Positions 50,563 to 61,008 of a stretch of 64,000 bases of DNA are shown here, piece after piece. The stretch comes from DATARH01 sp050246595. Lineage in GTDB: Bacteria; Pseudomonadota; Alphaproteobacteria; ATCC43930; CGMCC-115725. The notes beneath the pieces are model-generated. The model saw only the letters and a program-made list of their open reading frames with translations, was not told where the DNA came from and searched no databases. Where the stretch lies: contig JBFWVT010000012.1 in NCBI GenBank assembly GCA_050246595.1, positions 21,716-85,715 on the forward strand, read 5' to 3'. Positions within the stretch are counted from its first letter, which is position 1. The number at the start of each line of letters is the position of its first letter. Position numbers and translations under genes: made by a program.

Positions 50563-51843
50563 CTATTGGTGAAGTGTTGTCGGCGCCGTCTCCGGCCCCG
50601 CAACCGCACGATGCCGCTCTCCCCAGCGCAACCCGAGGCGCGCCAGAGGCGTTGCCAGCAATGTGGTGATCACCGCCACCAGGGTCAGCGCCGAAAAGGT
50701 GTTTCCGGAGATGACGCCGCGATCCAGCAGGACCGTCAATACGACCAGAGCCATCAACCCGCTCGGCTGAACCAGCGCGCCGAGTGTGAACGCATCGGCC
50801 CAGCTTTCTCCGCTAAACCGCGCCGCCAGCATCGTGCCGCCGATTTTTCCGCATACGGCGATCCCGGTCGCGACCAGCATCAGCTGCAGGAAACCCAGCG
50901 AATTCAGATCAATAAACGTGCGCAACCCGGTCGACATAAAAAAGAACGGCATCAGGACGGCGATCACCACCAGTTGCAGACGGTCGAGAATGATATGGCG
51001 CAGCTCGTTCGGCATCAGCGCGCCAGCAACGAAAGCGCCGAATACATAATGGAGACCAAGCAGCTGGGTTGCGATTGCCGACCCCAGCGCCACGCCGCAG
51101 ACCGCGGCCAGCGCGCGTTCGCTCATGCCGCCATTGCGCAACAAACGGGGTGTAATACGCTGCATGTAGGGACGCACGTAACGGAACATCACAAGCAGAT
51201 AAACCGGCGTGCCGCACAGGCTGACGATCAGACCATACGATCCCGAACCCTCCCCGGCGAGCAGAGCCATCATCCCGCCGAGGAGCAGCCACAATGCCGC
51301 ATCGTTCACGGCGGCAATGCCGAGTGCGAGATCGCCGATCCGGTGTCCCAGCAAATTCATTTCGCGCAGGATGGCACCCAGCACCGGAAGCGCCGTGATA
51401 CCGATCGAAATGCCGATCGCAGCGGCGAACCCGACCGGGCCGATCGCGTCCCCAACTTCCGCCGGATTTTGGGCGGCCAGCCATAATCCGCCGAAAAAGC
51501 CGCCAATTGTCGGCACGGCGACGCTGCTCGCCGCGACAAAGGCGAAAGCGCGCCCGCGGCGCAGGATCGCGCTCGGTTCGAGGTGCAGCCCGGTGACGTA
51601 GCCGAACAGCAGGACCGCAATCGAGGCGATACCGGAGATCGGCGCCAGTGCCGCGGGGCTGAAGACGAGGTGAAACAATTCGGGAGCGAGGCGGCCGAAA
51701 ACGCTGGGACCCAGCGCGATCCCGACGAGGATCTGGACACAGACGAGCGGCACCGCGTGACGCAGCCCGAAAAACCGCCACACGATCACCGGCGCGGTCA
51801 GAATGACGAGCGCCTGAACGAGCAACGTCAACTCAGGTGACAT
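50563..51843 (-). CDS. Cation:proton antiporter, Kef/NhaP-like (CPA2)
   Basis: The 426-residue membrane protein has about 12 transmembrane segments of the Na+/H+ exchanger type: LQILVGIALGPSVFG, VLLFGYVTGLHLEPSAILRRG, ISIGITALPVLGAILREMNLLG, LALGIAAVNDAALWLLLGGMMALL (with the ND pair expected for cation binding), VFGAFVAGALMPNEL and FFMSTGLRTFIDLNSLGF. No RCK/TrkA domain follows, so it is the short form. It would exchange K+ or Na+ for H+. ATG at 51843 is chosen; GTG at 51852 is possible. It ends 145 bases from the isochorismatase-fold gene and is presumably independent. Confidence 0.88.
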   Translation of the reverse strand: MSPELTLLVQALVILTAPVIVWRFFGLRHAVPLVCVQILVGIALGPSVFGRLAPELFHLVFSPAALAPISGIASIAVLLFGYVTGLHLEPSAILRRGRAFAFVAASSVAVPTIGGFFGGLWLAAQNPAEVGDAIGPVGFAAAIGISIGITALPVLGAILREMNLLGHRIGDLALGIAAVNDAALWLLLGGMMALLAGEGSGSYGLIVSLCGTPVYLLVMFRYVRPYMQRITPRLLRNGGMSERALAAVCGVALGSAIATQLLGLHYVFGAFVAGALMPNELRHIILDRLQLVVIAVLMPFFFMSTGLRTFIDLNSLGFLQLMLVATGIAVCGKIGGTMLAARFSGESWADAFTLGALVQPSGLMALVVLTVLLDRGVISGNTFSALTLVAVITTLLATPLARLGLRWGERHRAVAGPETAPTTLHQ

Positions 51844-52292
51844 ATCGGACACTCGTCATGGTTGCGTTGACAGTTGCGACACGCCACGAGCCGGAGACGA
51901 CAGGAACTGCGGCCCGCTGATAGTTTCCGCAACCTGCTGAAGTTCGTCTGAATGGACCTCATTCACCGTCCAGAACGCCGATCCCCATAGGTAGCGACGG
52001 CATATGATCCCCGACCATATCGCGGCGGCGACATGACCCGAAAACGCGCCCTCGGGCGTCACACGGAGAAGCTGATTTGAGTATCGAAGTCGCAGGCAGT
52101 GTCGGAAACCAGTGCGGGACGTTGCGGTCACGACTCTACCGGATGACGAGATCCGTCACCGGTTCATAGCGATAATGGTGCGGCTCCGCAAGAGCGGCGA
52201 TTACACCATATTCCCGCTCGGCGCCAGGCAGCCGACGGCGCTGCATTTTATCTCCATTGCACCGCGCGTAAACAGAGCGTCGCAAAAGGAAA
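51844..52292. other. Intergenic region, no gene supported
   Basis: Between the antiporter start and the terminator at 52293 about 450 bases hold open frames on both strands, including one reading ICRRYLWGSAFWTVNEVHSDEL. It lacks a ribosome site and any recognisable domain. GC is slightly lower than average. The region contains the antiporter promoter. I could not identify a transposon end or RNA gene. Confidence 0.4.
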
Positions 52293-52316
52293 GGGCCGCT
52301 CCTCGCGGAGCGGCCC
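52293..52316 (-). terminator. Rho-independent terminator of the TPP-enzyme gene
   Basis: GGGCCGCTCC and GGAGCGGCCC form a perfect 10-bp stem with a TCGC loop, about 50 bases downstream of the minus-strand stop at 52368. On the minus strand it is followed by TTTCCTTTTG, giving a U-rich tail, and preceded by TTTGG. It is the best-formed terminator in the window. Confidence 0.8.
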
Positions 52317-52367
52317 CAAACCGATCCCGACCCTCTCCTCGAAAGCAAGGGGAAGATCGAACCAGGA

Positions 52368-54026
52368 TCAGGTGTGCCAGCGGAAGGCTTGCTGCTTGCG
52401 CTGCGAACCCTGGCTAAGCTTGATGTTGACGAGGCCGGGGCCGGGCGTCTTCATCAGCTGGTTGAGTGCGTCGCGCACGTCCTTGACATCCTCGACATAG
52501 GCGCCGAAGCCGCCGAACGCCTCCATCATCTTGTCGTAGCGGGCGCCGTAGATCAGCGTGTTCGGCCGCATGTTGAGCATCGGGTTTTCCGGAATTTCCG
52601 GCATGCCCGGTCCGATCCCGCCATTGTTGAGGACGACGATCTTGGCCGGCATGCCGTAGCGGCACAGCGTCTCCATCTCCATGCCGGAGAAGCCGATCGC
52701 CGAGTCACCCGAGACATGGACGACGGGACGGTCGGGATGCACGACGCAGGAAGCGACGACCAGCCCGAGCCCGACGCCCATCGTGCCGTAGCTGCCGGCG
52801 TTCAGGTACGAGTTCGGGTTTTCGAGCGGCATCATGGTGCCGCCGATGTCCATCGTCGTGGCGCCCTCGCTGCACAGCACGACATTCTTCGGCAGCCACT
52901 CGCGGATGTCGCGGAACAACCGGTAATAGGTACCGGGCGACGACTCGTCCTCGACCTGGGGCCGGATCATCTCGGCGTTTTCGGCCGCCTTCTGAGCCAG
53001 CGCCCGACGCCATGCTGAGCCTTCCGGGTGGAACCACTGACGCCCGGACAGCGCCTGGTTCATCTGCTGCATGATCGCCTTGCCGTCGCCGAGCAGCGCG
53101 ACCTCGGCCGCCTTGTTCTGGTGCATCGCCTCGGGATTGATGTCGAGCTGGATGACCTTGACATTCGGGTTGTAGCGCGGCGGCAGGCCGAAATGCAGGA
53201 TCCAGTTGAACCGCGCGCCCATCAGGAACACGACATCGGCCTGCTGCAAGGCGAGCGTACGCGCGGCGCCGGCCGACAGCGGGTGGTCGTCCGGCATGAT
53301 GCCCTTGCCCTTCGGGGTGCGCACGAACGGGATCTGCGCCCGCTCCATGAACTTGCGCACCTCCTCGGTCGCACCGGAATAGCCCATGCCCTGGCCGATC
53401 AGCGCAAGCGGGCGCTCGGCCGATTGCAGCACGTCAAGGGCGCGCTCGATATCCGTCGGCACGGCCTGGGTACGCGGCGGCTCCGGGCATTTCGCGACCT
53501 GCACGACATCGGACTCGTCGCACGAGCCGGTGATCAGATCGTCGGCGATGTCGAGGTAGCTTGCGCCGGGCCGTCCGTAGGTCGCCTGGCGGTACGCCAT
53601 CTCGACATAGAACGGAATGCGGTTGACGTGCTCGATCGCGTGCGCCCACTTGCTGACCGGGGTCGCGCACAGCACCTGGCGCTCTTCCTGGAACGCGCCC
53701 ATGCCGTTGCGGTAGGTCTCCGAGGCGCCGCCGATCAGGATCATCGGCCAACAGTTCTGCTGCGCATTGGCGAGGCCGGCGAGGCCGTGAATGACGCCGG
53801 GGCCGGTCACGACGATGCACGAGCCGGGCCGTTGCGTCAGGTAGCCGACGGCGCCGGCCGCGTAGGAGGCCGCCTGCTCGTTGCGCATGCCGATATAGGG
53901 CAGCCCGACCTTCTGCGCCGCCTCGGCGATCGGCCCGACCGGGAACCCGACAACGCCGAACATGTACTCGACGCCCTGGTCCTTGAGGCTTTTCGCCAGC
54001 AGGTCGGCGCCTTTGATTTCCGCCAT
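52368..54026 (-). CDS. TPP enzyme of the oxalyl-CoA decarboxylase / 2-hydroxyacyl-CoA lyase family
   Basis: The 552-residue protein matches this family closely at the N-terminus: GADLLAKSLKDQGVEYMFGVVGFPVGPIAEAAQ, catalytic Glu in IGMRNEQAASYAAGAVGYLTQRPG, then VVTGPGVIHGLAGLANAQQNCWPMILIGG. The C-terminal TPP motif runs from VSGDSAIGFSGMEMETL to VVLNNGG. These enzymes cleave 2-hydroxyacyl-CoA to formyl-CoA plus aldehyde, or decarboxylate oxalyl-CoA; the two are not separable by eye. Formyl-CoA transferase (frc) is not adjacent, so a lyase role is at least as likely. The ATG at 54026 has ACAGGAGAGA upstream. A good terminator follows. Confidence 0.9.
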   Translation of the reverse strand: MAEIKGADLLAKSLKDQGVEYMFGVVGFPVGPIAEAAQKVGLPYIGMRNEQAASYAAGAVGYLTQRPGSCIVVTGPGVIHGLAGLANAQQNCWPMILIGGASETYRNGMGAFQEERQVLCATPVSKWAHAIEHVNRIPFYVEMAYRQATYGRPGASYLDIADDLITGSCDESDVVQVAKCPEPPRTQAVPTDIERALDVLQSAERPLALIGQGMGYSGATEEVRKFMERAQIPFVRTPKGKGIMPDDHPLSAGAARTLALQQADVVFLMGARFNWILHFGLPPRYNPNVKVIQLDINPEAMHQNKAAEVALLGDGKAIMQQMNQALSGRQWFHPEGSAWRRALAQKAAENAEMIRPQVEDESSPGTYYRLFRDIREWLPKNVVLCSEGATTMDIGGTMMPLENPNSYLNAGSYGTMGVGLGLVVASCVVHPDRPVVHVSGDSAIGFSGMEMETLCRYGMPAKIVVLNNGGIGPGMPEIPENPMLNMRPNTLIYGARYDKMMEAFGGFGAYVEDVKDVRDALNQLMKTPGPGLVNIKLSQGSQRKQQAFRWHT

Positions 54027-54193
54027 AGATTCTCTCCTGTCGTTCGAACTCGTGTCAGATCCGGCGTGCCGAAAATCCGAGCGGGGGCACATTACGCATT
54101 TATGGCCGGCGGGCAAAAGGGCTTTTCGGCGAGCCGGCTTGCATGGCCGCCTCGCACCGGCAATATTTCCGGAAATCCGATGGGGGTTATCCG

Positions 54194-54484
54194 ATGGCCG
54201 ATGCTCGCAGGAAAGCCGTCGCGGAGCACCGAAAGCGCCTGAAAAGCCGCGGTCTGGCCCGCATCGAGCTGCGCGCGCCCGCAGAGGACGCGGCGTTGCT
54301 GCGCGAGGTTGCTGCGGCGCTGGCCGATCCGGATCGGGCAGCCCACACCCGCATCGTGCTGCGTGAACTCTTTGCCGTGTACCGGGCCAAGAATTTCAAG
54401 GAGTTTCTCGCGGCCGCGCCGCTCGAAGGCGTCGATTTGGAACGCAGCCGGGATACCGGTCGCGAAGTCGATTTCGATCAGTGA
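54194..54484 (+). CDS. Antitoxin, partner of VapC
   Basis: The 96-residue protein begins MADARRKAVAEHRKRLKSRGLARIELRAP and is Arg-rich, with a short beta-strand (LARIELRAP) followed by helices, as in ribbon-helix-helix antitoxins, and a C-terminal LERSRDTGREVDFDQ that would bind the toxin. The stop overlaps the toxin start (GTGA at 54481-54484), the usual arrangement for vapBC-type modules. It would bind its own promoter and neutralise the PIN ribonuclease. GC is close to the average. The ATG at 54194 has GGGGG upstream. The family is inferred mainly from the toxin. Confidence 0.8.
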   Translation: MADARRKAVAEHRKRLKSRGLARIELRAPAEDAALLREVAAALADPDRAAHTRIVLRELFAVYRAKNFKEFLAAAPLEGVDLERSRDTGREVDFDQ

Positions 54485-54897
54485 GTTTCCTGATCGATAC
54501 CAACGTCTTGTCGGAGATCCGGAAGGGCCGGCGCTGTGATCCGAATGTCGCCGCCTGGTTCGCATCGGTTGATGATAGCGGTGTTTATGTCAGTGTTCTC
54601 GTTCTCGGCGAGATTCGCCGCGGCATTGAAATGCTGCGTCGGCGCGATGCGGCGCAGGCTCTGGCCCTGCAACACTGGCTGAACAGAGCGAGCGCCGATT
54701 TCAGCGACCGGCTTCTTCCGATCGATCGGGCGGTCGCCGACGAATGGGGACGGCTCAGCGCGATACGCACGGTCCCGGTCGTCGATGGCTTGCTCGTCTC
54801 GACCGCAAGGGTGCATGGCATGACTTTCGTCACGCGCAACATTGCCGATGTCGCCGGGCTCGGAGCGTTTGTGCTGAACCCGTTCAAGGCCGGCTGA
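54481..54897 (+). CDS. vapC: VapC-type PIN-domain toxin ribonuclease
   Basis: The 138-residue PIN-domain protein has the acidic residues of the Mg2+ site: Asp in FLIDTNVLSEIRKG, Glu in VSVLVLGEIRRGIEML, Asp in VPVVDGLLVSTARVHG and Asn in FVTRNIADV. VapC toxins cleave tRNA or rRNA. The GTG start at 54481 overlaps the antitoxin stop (GTGA), so the two genes are translationally coupled. It sits directly before sucC, separated by 150 bases. The whole set of catalytic residues is intact, so the module is probably functional. Confidence 0.9.
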   Translation: MSFLIDTNVLSEIRKGRRCDPNVAAWFASVDDSGVYVSVLVLGEIRRGIEMLRRRDAAQALALQHWLNRASADFSDRLLPIDRAVADEWGRLSAIRTVPVVDGLLVSTARVHGMTFVTRNIADVAGLGAFVLNPFKAG

Positions 54898-55047
54898 GGC
54901 CCCTGCCGGCGGCCGCGGCGGTCATCCGCCTCGGTAATCCGCTTCGCGAAGCGCCGCTTTGGCTGGCGCCGCTGCGGCCTCATATTGAGGACGTCGTCCG
55001 GAGCGGGCGGCGCTCGCCGGGACATCGATCAAGCCGGGGCATGTGCG

Positions 55048-56217
55048 ATGAACCTCCACGAATACCAGGCGAAGGAGCTGCTCGCCAGGCGCGGCGTCCC
55101 GGTGCCGGCGGGGGAGGTGGCCTATACCGCGGACGAGGCGGTCGCGGCGGCAACCCGGCTCGGCGGTCGGATCTGGGCGGTCAAGGCGCAGATCCATGCC
55201 GGCGGGCGCGGCAAGGCGGGCGGGATCAAGCTGGCGCGCTCGCCGGACGAGGTCGCGGCGGCGTCGCGCGAGTTGATCGGCAAGACGCTGGCGACCCATC
55301 AGACAGGCCCCGCGGGGCGTGTCGTCAAACGGGTCTATATCGAAGCCGGCGCCGATATCGCCCGCGAGCTGTACCTCGCCCTGTCGGTCGATCGCGCCAC
55401 GGGACGCATCACGCTGATCGGCGCCGGCGAGGGCGGCATGGACATCGAGGAGCTGGCGGCGCATTCGCCGGGCAAGATCGTGCGCCTGGCGATCGATCCG
55501 GCCTCCGGGCTGTCGCCGTTTCATGCCCGCCGGCTCGCCTTCGCCTTTGGCCTGTCGGGAGGTCGGATTTCGGCGCTGATCGAGCTTGTCGAGGCGCTGT
55601 ATCGCGCATTTCTCGAACTCGACGCGTCGCTGGTCGAGATCAATCCGCTGATCGTGACCGGCCCAGGCGATCTGGTGGCGCTCGACGCCAAGGTGACGAT
55701 CGACGACAACGCGCTGTTCCGCCACCCCGAGATCGAGGCGCTGCGCGACGAGGACGAGGAGGACCCGATCGAGCGCGAGGCCGGCAAGCACCAGCTCAGC
55801 TACGTCAAGCTCGACGGCAATATCGGCTGCATGGTCAACGGCGCCGGTCTCGCGATGGCGACGATGGACATTATCAAGCTCTACGGCGCGACGCCGGCCA
55901 ATTTTCTCGATGTCGGCGGCGGCGCGACGCGCGAGCGGGTCACGGTGGCGTTCAAGCTGATCCTGTCCGACCCGAATGTCGAGGCGATCCTGGTGAACAT
56001 CTTTGGCGGCATCATGCGCTGCGACGTGCTCGCCGAGGGGATCGTGGCGGCGGCGCGCGAGATCAATCTGCACGTGCCGCTGGTTGTGCGGCTCGAAGGC
56101 ACCAATGTCGAACTCGGCCGGCGCATCCTGAGCCAGTCGGGATTGCCGCTGATCGCCGCCGACAATCTGGATGACGCCGCCCGCAAGGTCGTCGCGGCGG
56201 CGCAAGAAGCGGCATGA
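55048..56217 (+). CDS. sucC: Succinate--CoA ligase, beta subunit
   Basis: The 389-residue ATP-grasp protein is the beta subunit of succinyl-CoA synthetase, which makes ATP or GTP in the TCA cycle. Its start MNLHEYQAKELLARRGVPVPAGE, then AVKAQIHAGGRGKAGGIKLA and the C-terminal ILVNIFGGIMRCDVLAEGIV match SucC. Malate thiokinase MtkA is similar, but the following sucD-sucA-sucB-lpd genes fix the assignment. The ATG at 55048 has only a weak ribosome site (GCCGGGGC). The upstream vapBC is probably unrelated. Followed 27 bases later by sucD. Confidence 0.92.
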   Translation: MNLHEYQAKELLARRGVPVPAGEVAYTADEAVAAATRLGGRIWAVKAQIHAGGRGKAGGIKLARSPDEVAAASRELIGKTLATHQTGPAGRVVKRVYIEAGADIARELYLALSVDRATGRITLIGAGEGGMDIEELAAHSPGKIVRLAIDPASGLSPFHARRLAFAFGLSGGRISALIELVEALYRAFLELDASLVEINPLIVTGPGDLVALDAKVTIDDNALFRHPEIEALRDEDEEDPIEREAGKHQLSYVKLDGNIGCMVNGAGLAMATMDIIKLYGATPANFLDVGGGATRERVTVAFKLILSDPNVEAILVNIFGGIMRCDVLAEGIVAAAREINLHVPLVVRLEGTNVELGRRILSQSGLPLIAADNLDDAARKVVAAAQEAA

Positions 56218-56244
56218 TCCGGGCGGCCTGAGGGAGACGGCGCG

Positions 56245-57120
56245 ATGGCAATCCTGGTCAATGCCGAAACCAAGGTGATCTGCCAGGGCATCACCGGCTC
56301 GCAGGGCACGTTCCATACTGAGCAGGCGATCGCCTACGGGACAAGGATGGTCGGCGGTGTGACCCCCGGAAAAGGCGGCACAAATCATCTCGACCTGCCG
56401 GTATTCGATACCGTCCACGAGGCGCGCGAGCGCACCGGCGCGACCGCGAGCGTAATCTACGTGCCGCCGCCTTTTGCGGCCGATGCGATCCTCGAAGCGA
56501 TCGACGCCGGGATCGAGCTGATCGTCTGCATCACCGACGGGGTGCCGGTGCTCGACATGGTACGAGTCAAACGCGCTCTCGACGGGTCGAACAGCCGGCT
56601 GATCGGACCGAACTGCCCCGGCATCATCACCCCCGGCGAGTGCAAAATCGGCATCATGCCGGGCCATATCCACCGCCGCGGCAAGGTCGGGATCGTGTCG
56701 CGCTCGGGCACCTTGACCTACGAGGCGGTGGCGCAGACCACCGCTTCCGGACTCGGCCAGTCGAGCTGCGTCGGGATCGGCGGCGACCCGGTCCACGGTC
56801 TCGATTTCGCCGATATCCTGGAAATGTTTCTCGCCGACAACGAGACCGAGGCGATTGTCATGATCGGCGAGATCGGCGGCACCGACGAGGAAAAGGGCGC
56901 CGAGCTGCTGCGCTCGTCACGGCGGAAAAAGCCGACGGTCGGGTTTATCGCCGGGGCCGCCGCGCCGCCGGGCCGCCGCATGGGTCATGCCGGGGCGATC
57001 ATCGCCGGCGGCAAGGGCACCGCCGCCGCCAAGGTGGAGGCGATGCGCAGCGCCGGGATCGCGGTGTGCGAGTCGCCGGCGGCGATCGGCACGACGATGA
57101 AGCAGGTGCTGGGCGGATAA
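56245..57120 (+). CDS. sucD: Succinate--CoA ligase, alpha subunit
   Basis: The 291-residue alpha subunit binds CoA and carries the phosphorylated His. It has GITGSQGTFHTEQAIAYG at the CoA site, IGPNCPGIITPGECKIGIMPGHIH and the active-site His in RRMGHAGAIIAGG (about H248). ATG at 56245 has GAGGGAGACGG upstream. The normal order would continue with sucA, but a low-GC gene and a PIN remnant intervene (57121-58131), so sucA may need its own promoter or a read-through transcript. Confidence 0.94.
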   Translation: MAILVNAETKVICQGITGSQGTFHTEQAIAYGTRMVGGVTPGKGGTNHLDLPVFDTVHEARERTGATASVIYVPPPFAADAILEAIDAGIELIVCITDGVPVLDMVRVKRALDGSNSRLIGPNCPGIITPGECKIGIMPGHIHRRGKVGIVSRSGTLTYEAVAQTTASGLGQSSCVGIGGDPVHGLDFADILEMFLADNETEAIVMIGEIGGTDEEKGAELLRSSRRKKPTVGFIAGAAAPPGRRMGHAGAIIAGGKGTAAAKVEAMRSAGIAVCESPAAIGTTMKQVLGG

Positions 57121-57161
57121 CCGGTTGTAAAACACGTTCTAGCGTATACGTGGAGTGCACC

Positions 57162-57614
57162 GTGGACGATCAGCAACTTGCCGCGAAAGAGTTTCATCTC
57201 AAAGAGTTTGACGCGCTGAGAAAGGAGATTTCTGATGCGGAAGCGAGATTTTTTTCAATTATTCAGTATGTACTTACGATATCGGGAGCAATCTATGCTT
57301 TTCTTCTTGGGATCGGTAAATTTGGCGGTTTGAATGCCAAATTACCATCCACTGCGTTCAATATTGTTGCTTTTGTGCCAGCCGTGACAAGCGCCGTAGG
57401 ATTTGCCGCGAATGTCGCGATCGGTTTATACTTGGTAAGCATCGGTAAGTATCTCTCCGAATTAGAGGCGGTTTATGCTGTTTCGGGTCTCGGCTGGGAG
57501 CGGTTTCCTAAGAAAGGCTGGGCAATCCTAATTGTGATGGGGATTGGTATCCTCATCCTTGTTCTTAATCTAATTGCTGGAGTGTGGCTTGTTTGCCAGA
57601 ATATTACTTCTTAG
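57162..57614 (+). CDS. Hypothetical membrane protein inserted in the suc operon, low GC
   Basis: I do not recognise the family. The 150-residue product starts DDQQLAAKEFHLKEFDALRKEISDAEARFF, a charged coiled-coil-like helix, then three hydrophobic segments: IIQYVLTISGAIYAFLLGIG, AFNIVAFVPAVTSAVGFAANVAIGLYLVSIG and GWAILIVMGIGILILVLNLIAGVWL. A helix plus membrane domain like this occurs in accessory membrane proteins of islands and phages. GTG at 57162 has GGAG six bases upstream, so translation is likely. GC is much lower than in sucD or sucA, with ATT, TTA and AAA codons, indicating recent gain. It interrupts the sucCD-sucAB order. Confidence 0.7.
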   Translation: MDDQQLAAKEFHLKEFDALRKEISDAEARFFSIIQYVLTISGAIYAFLLGIGKFGGLNAKLPSTAFNIVAFVPAVTSAVGFAANVAIGLYLVSIGKYLSELEAVYAVSGLGWERFPKKGWAILIVMGIGILILVLNLIAGVWLVCQNITS

Positions 57615-57841
57615 ATACAGCGACACCTGATTACCAGGCAAATGCCGCTTTAGTACCAGCAACAGCAACAACGGGCAGTGACCGAAACAGTTGGTCGAGC
57701 AGCCTCAGCGTGGAGGTGAGCCGACGCCTCGGTGAGCGCACTGCTGGATGATTGTGTGCTGTCAGAACTGCGCTTGAGCGTGCTACGATCCCGGCTATGT
57801 CCGTCATCTAGCCGATAAGGGGTTTCCTCCTGCTCAAATTA

Positions 57842-58009
57842 CCGTCTTCCAGAGCGGAAATTACGAGTGACGACAAGTTTCTTGAACTGGCGGTGAACGG
57901 ACGGGCCGATTTGATCGTTAACGGCGACGCCGACCTGCTGGCGCTCAATCCGTTTCGCGGCGTTCCGATCATCACCCCAGCCGGGTTTCTCCAGCGCGCA
58001 GGGCAGTGA
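57842..58009 (+). pseudogene. PIN-domain toxin remnant
   Basis: The frame ending in TGA at 58007-58009 reads ITSDDKFLELAVNGRADLIVNGD, then ADLLALNPFRG and VPIITPAGFL. It matches the C-terminal half of the 'PIN-domain putative toxin' family (DDKFLELAxxGxADxIVTGDxDLLxLxPFRGxxIxTPxxFL). The N-terminal half with its metal Asp is missing, and no start codon or ribosome site lies ahead. It is a decayed toxin-antitoxin gene. It lies between the low-GC membrane gene and sucA. Different family from the intact VapC at 54481. Confidence 0.75.
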
Positions 58010-58131
58010 TCGGCGGGAAATTTCGCTGTTCTTCCCTATATTCTCACGAGCGGCGCGGGCCGGCATCGCGGCCGCGATGCGTGCCGGGCCTGCCCGGACG
58101 GCCGGAGAAGGGGATATCTCAGGGTTTATTG

Positions 58132-60978
<2,847 letters not shown>

Positions 60979-61008
60979 CGCCGGCGGGGCAATAACCGGG
61001 GGCTTGCG

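Noticed and set aside
51856..52131. Minus-strand 91-codon frame before the TPP-enzyme gene
   Set aside because: No ribosome site, no start context and no recognisable domain; left as unexplained intergenic DNA.
55048..57120. Malate thiokinase (mtkAB) instead of sucCD
   Set aside because: Followed by sucA, sucB and lpd and without serine-cycle genes; TCA assignment is better.
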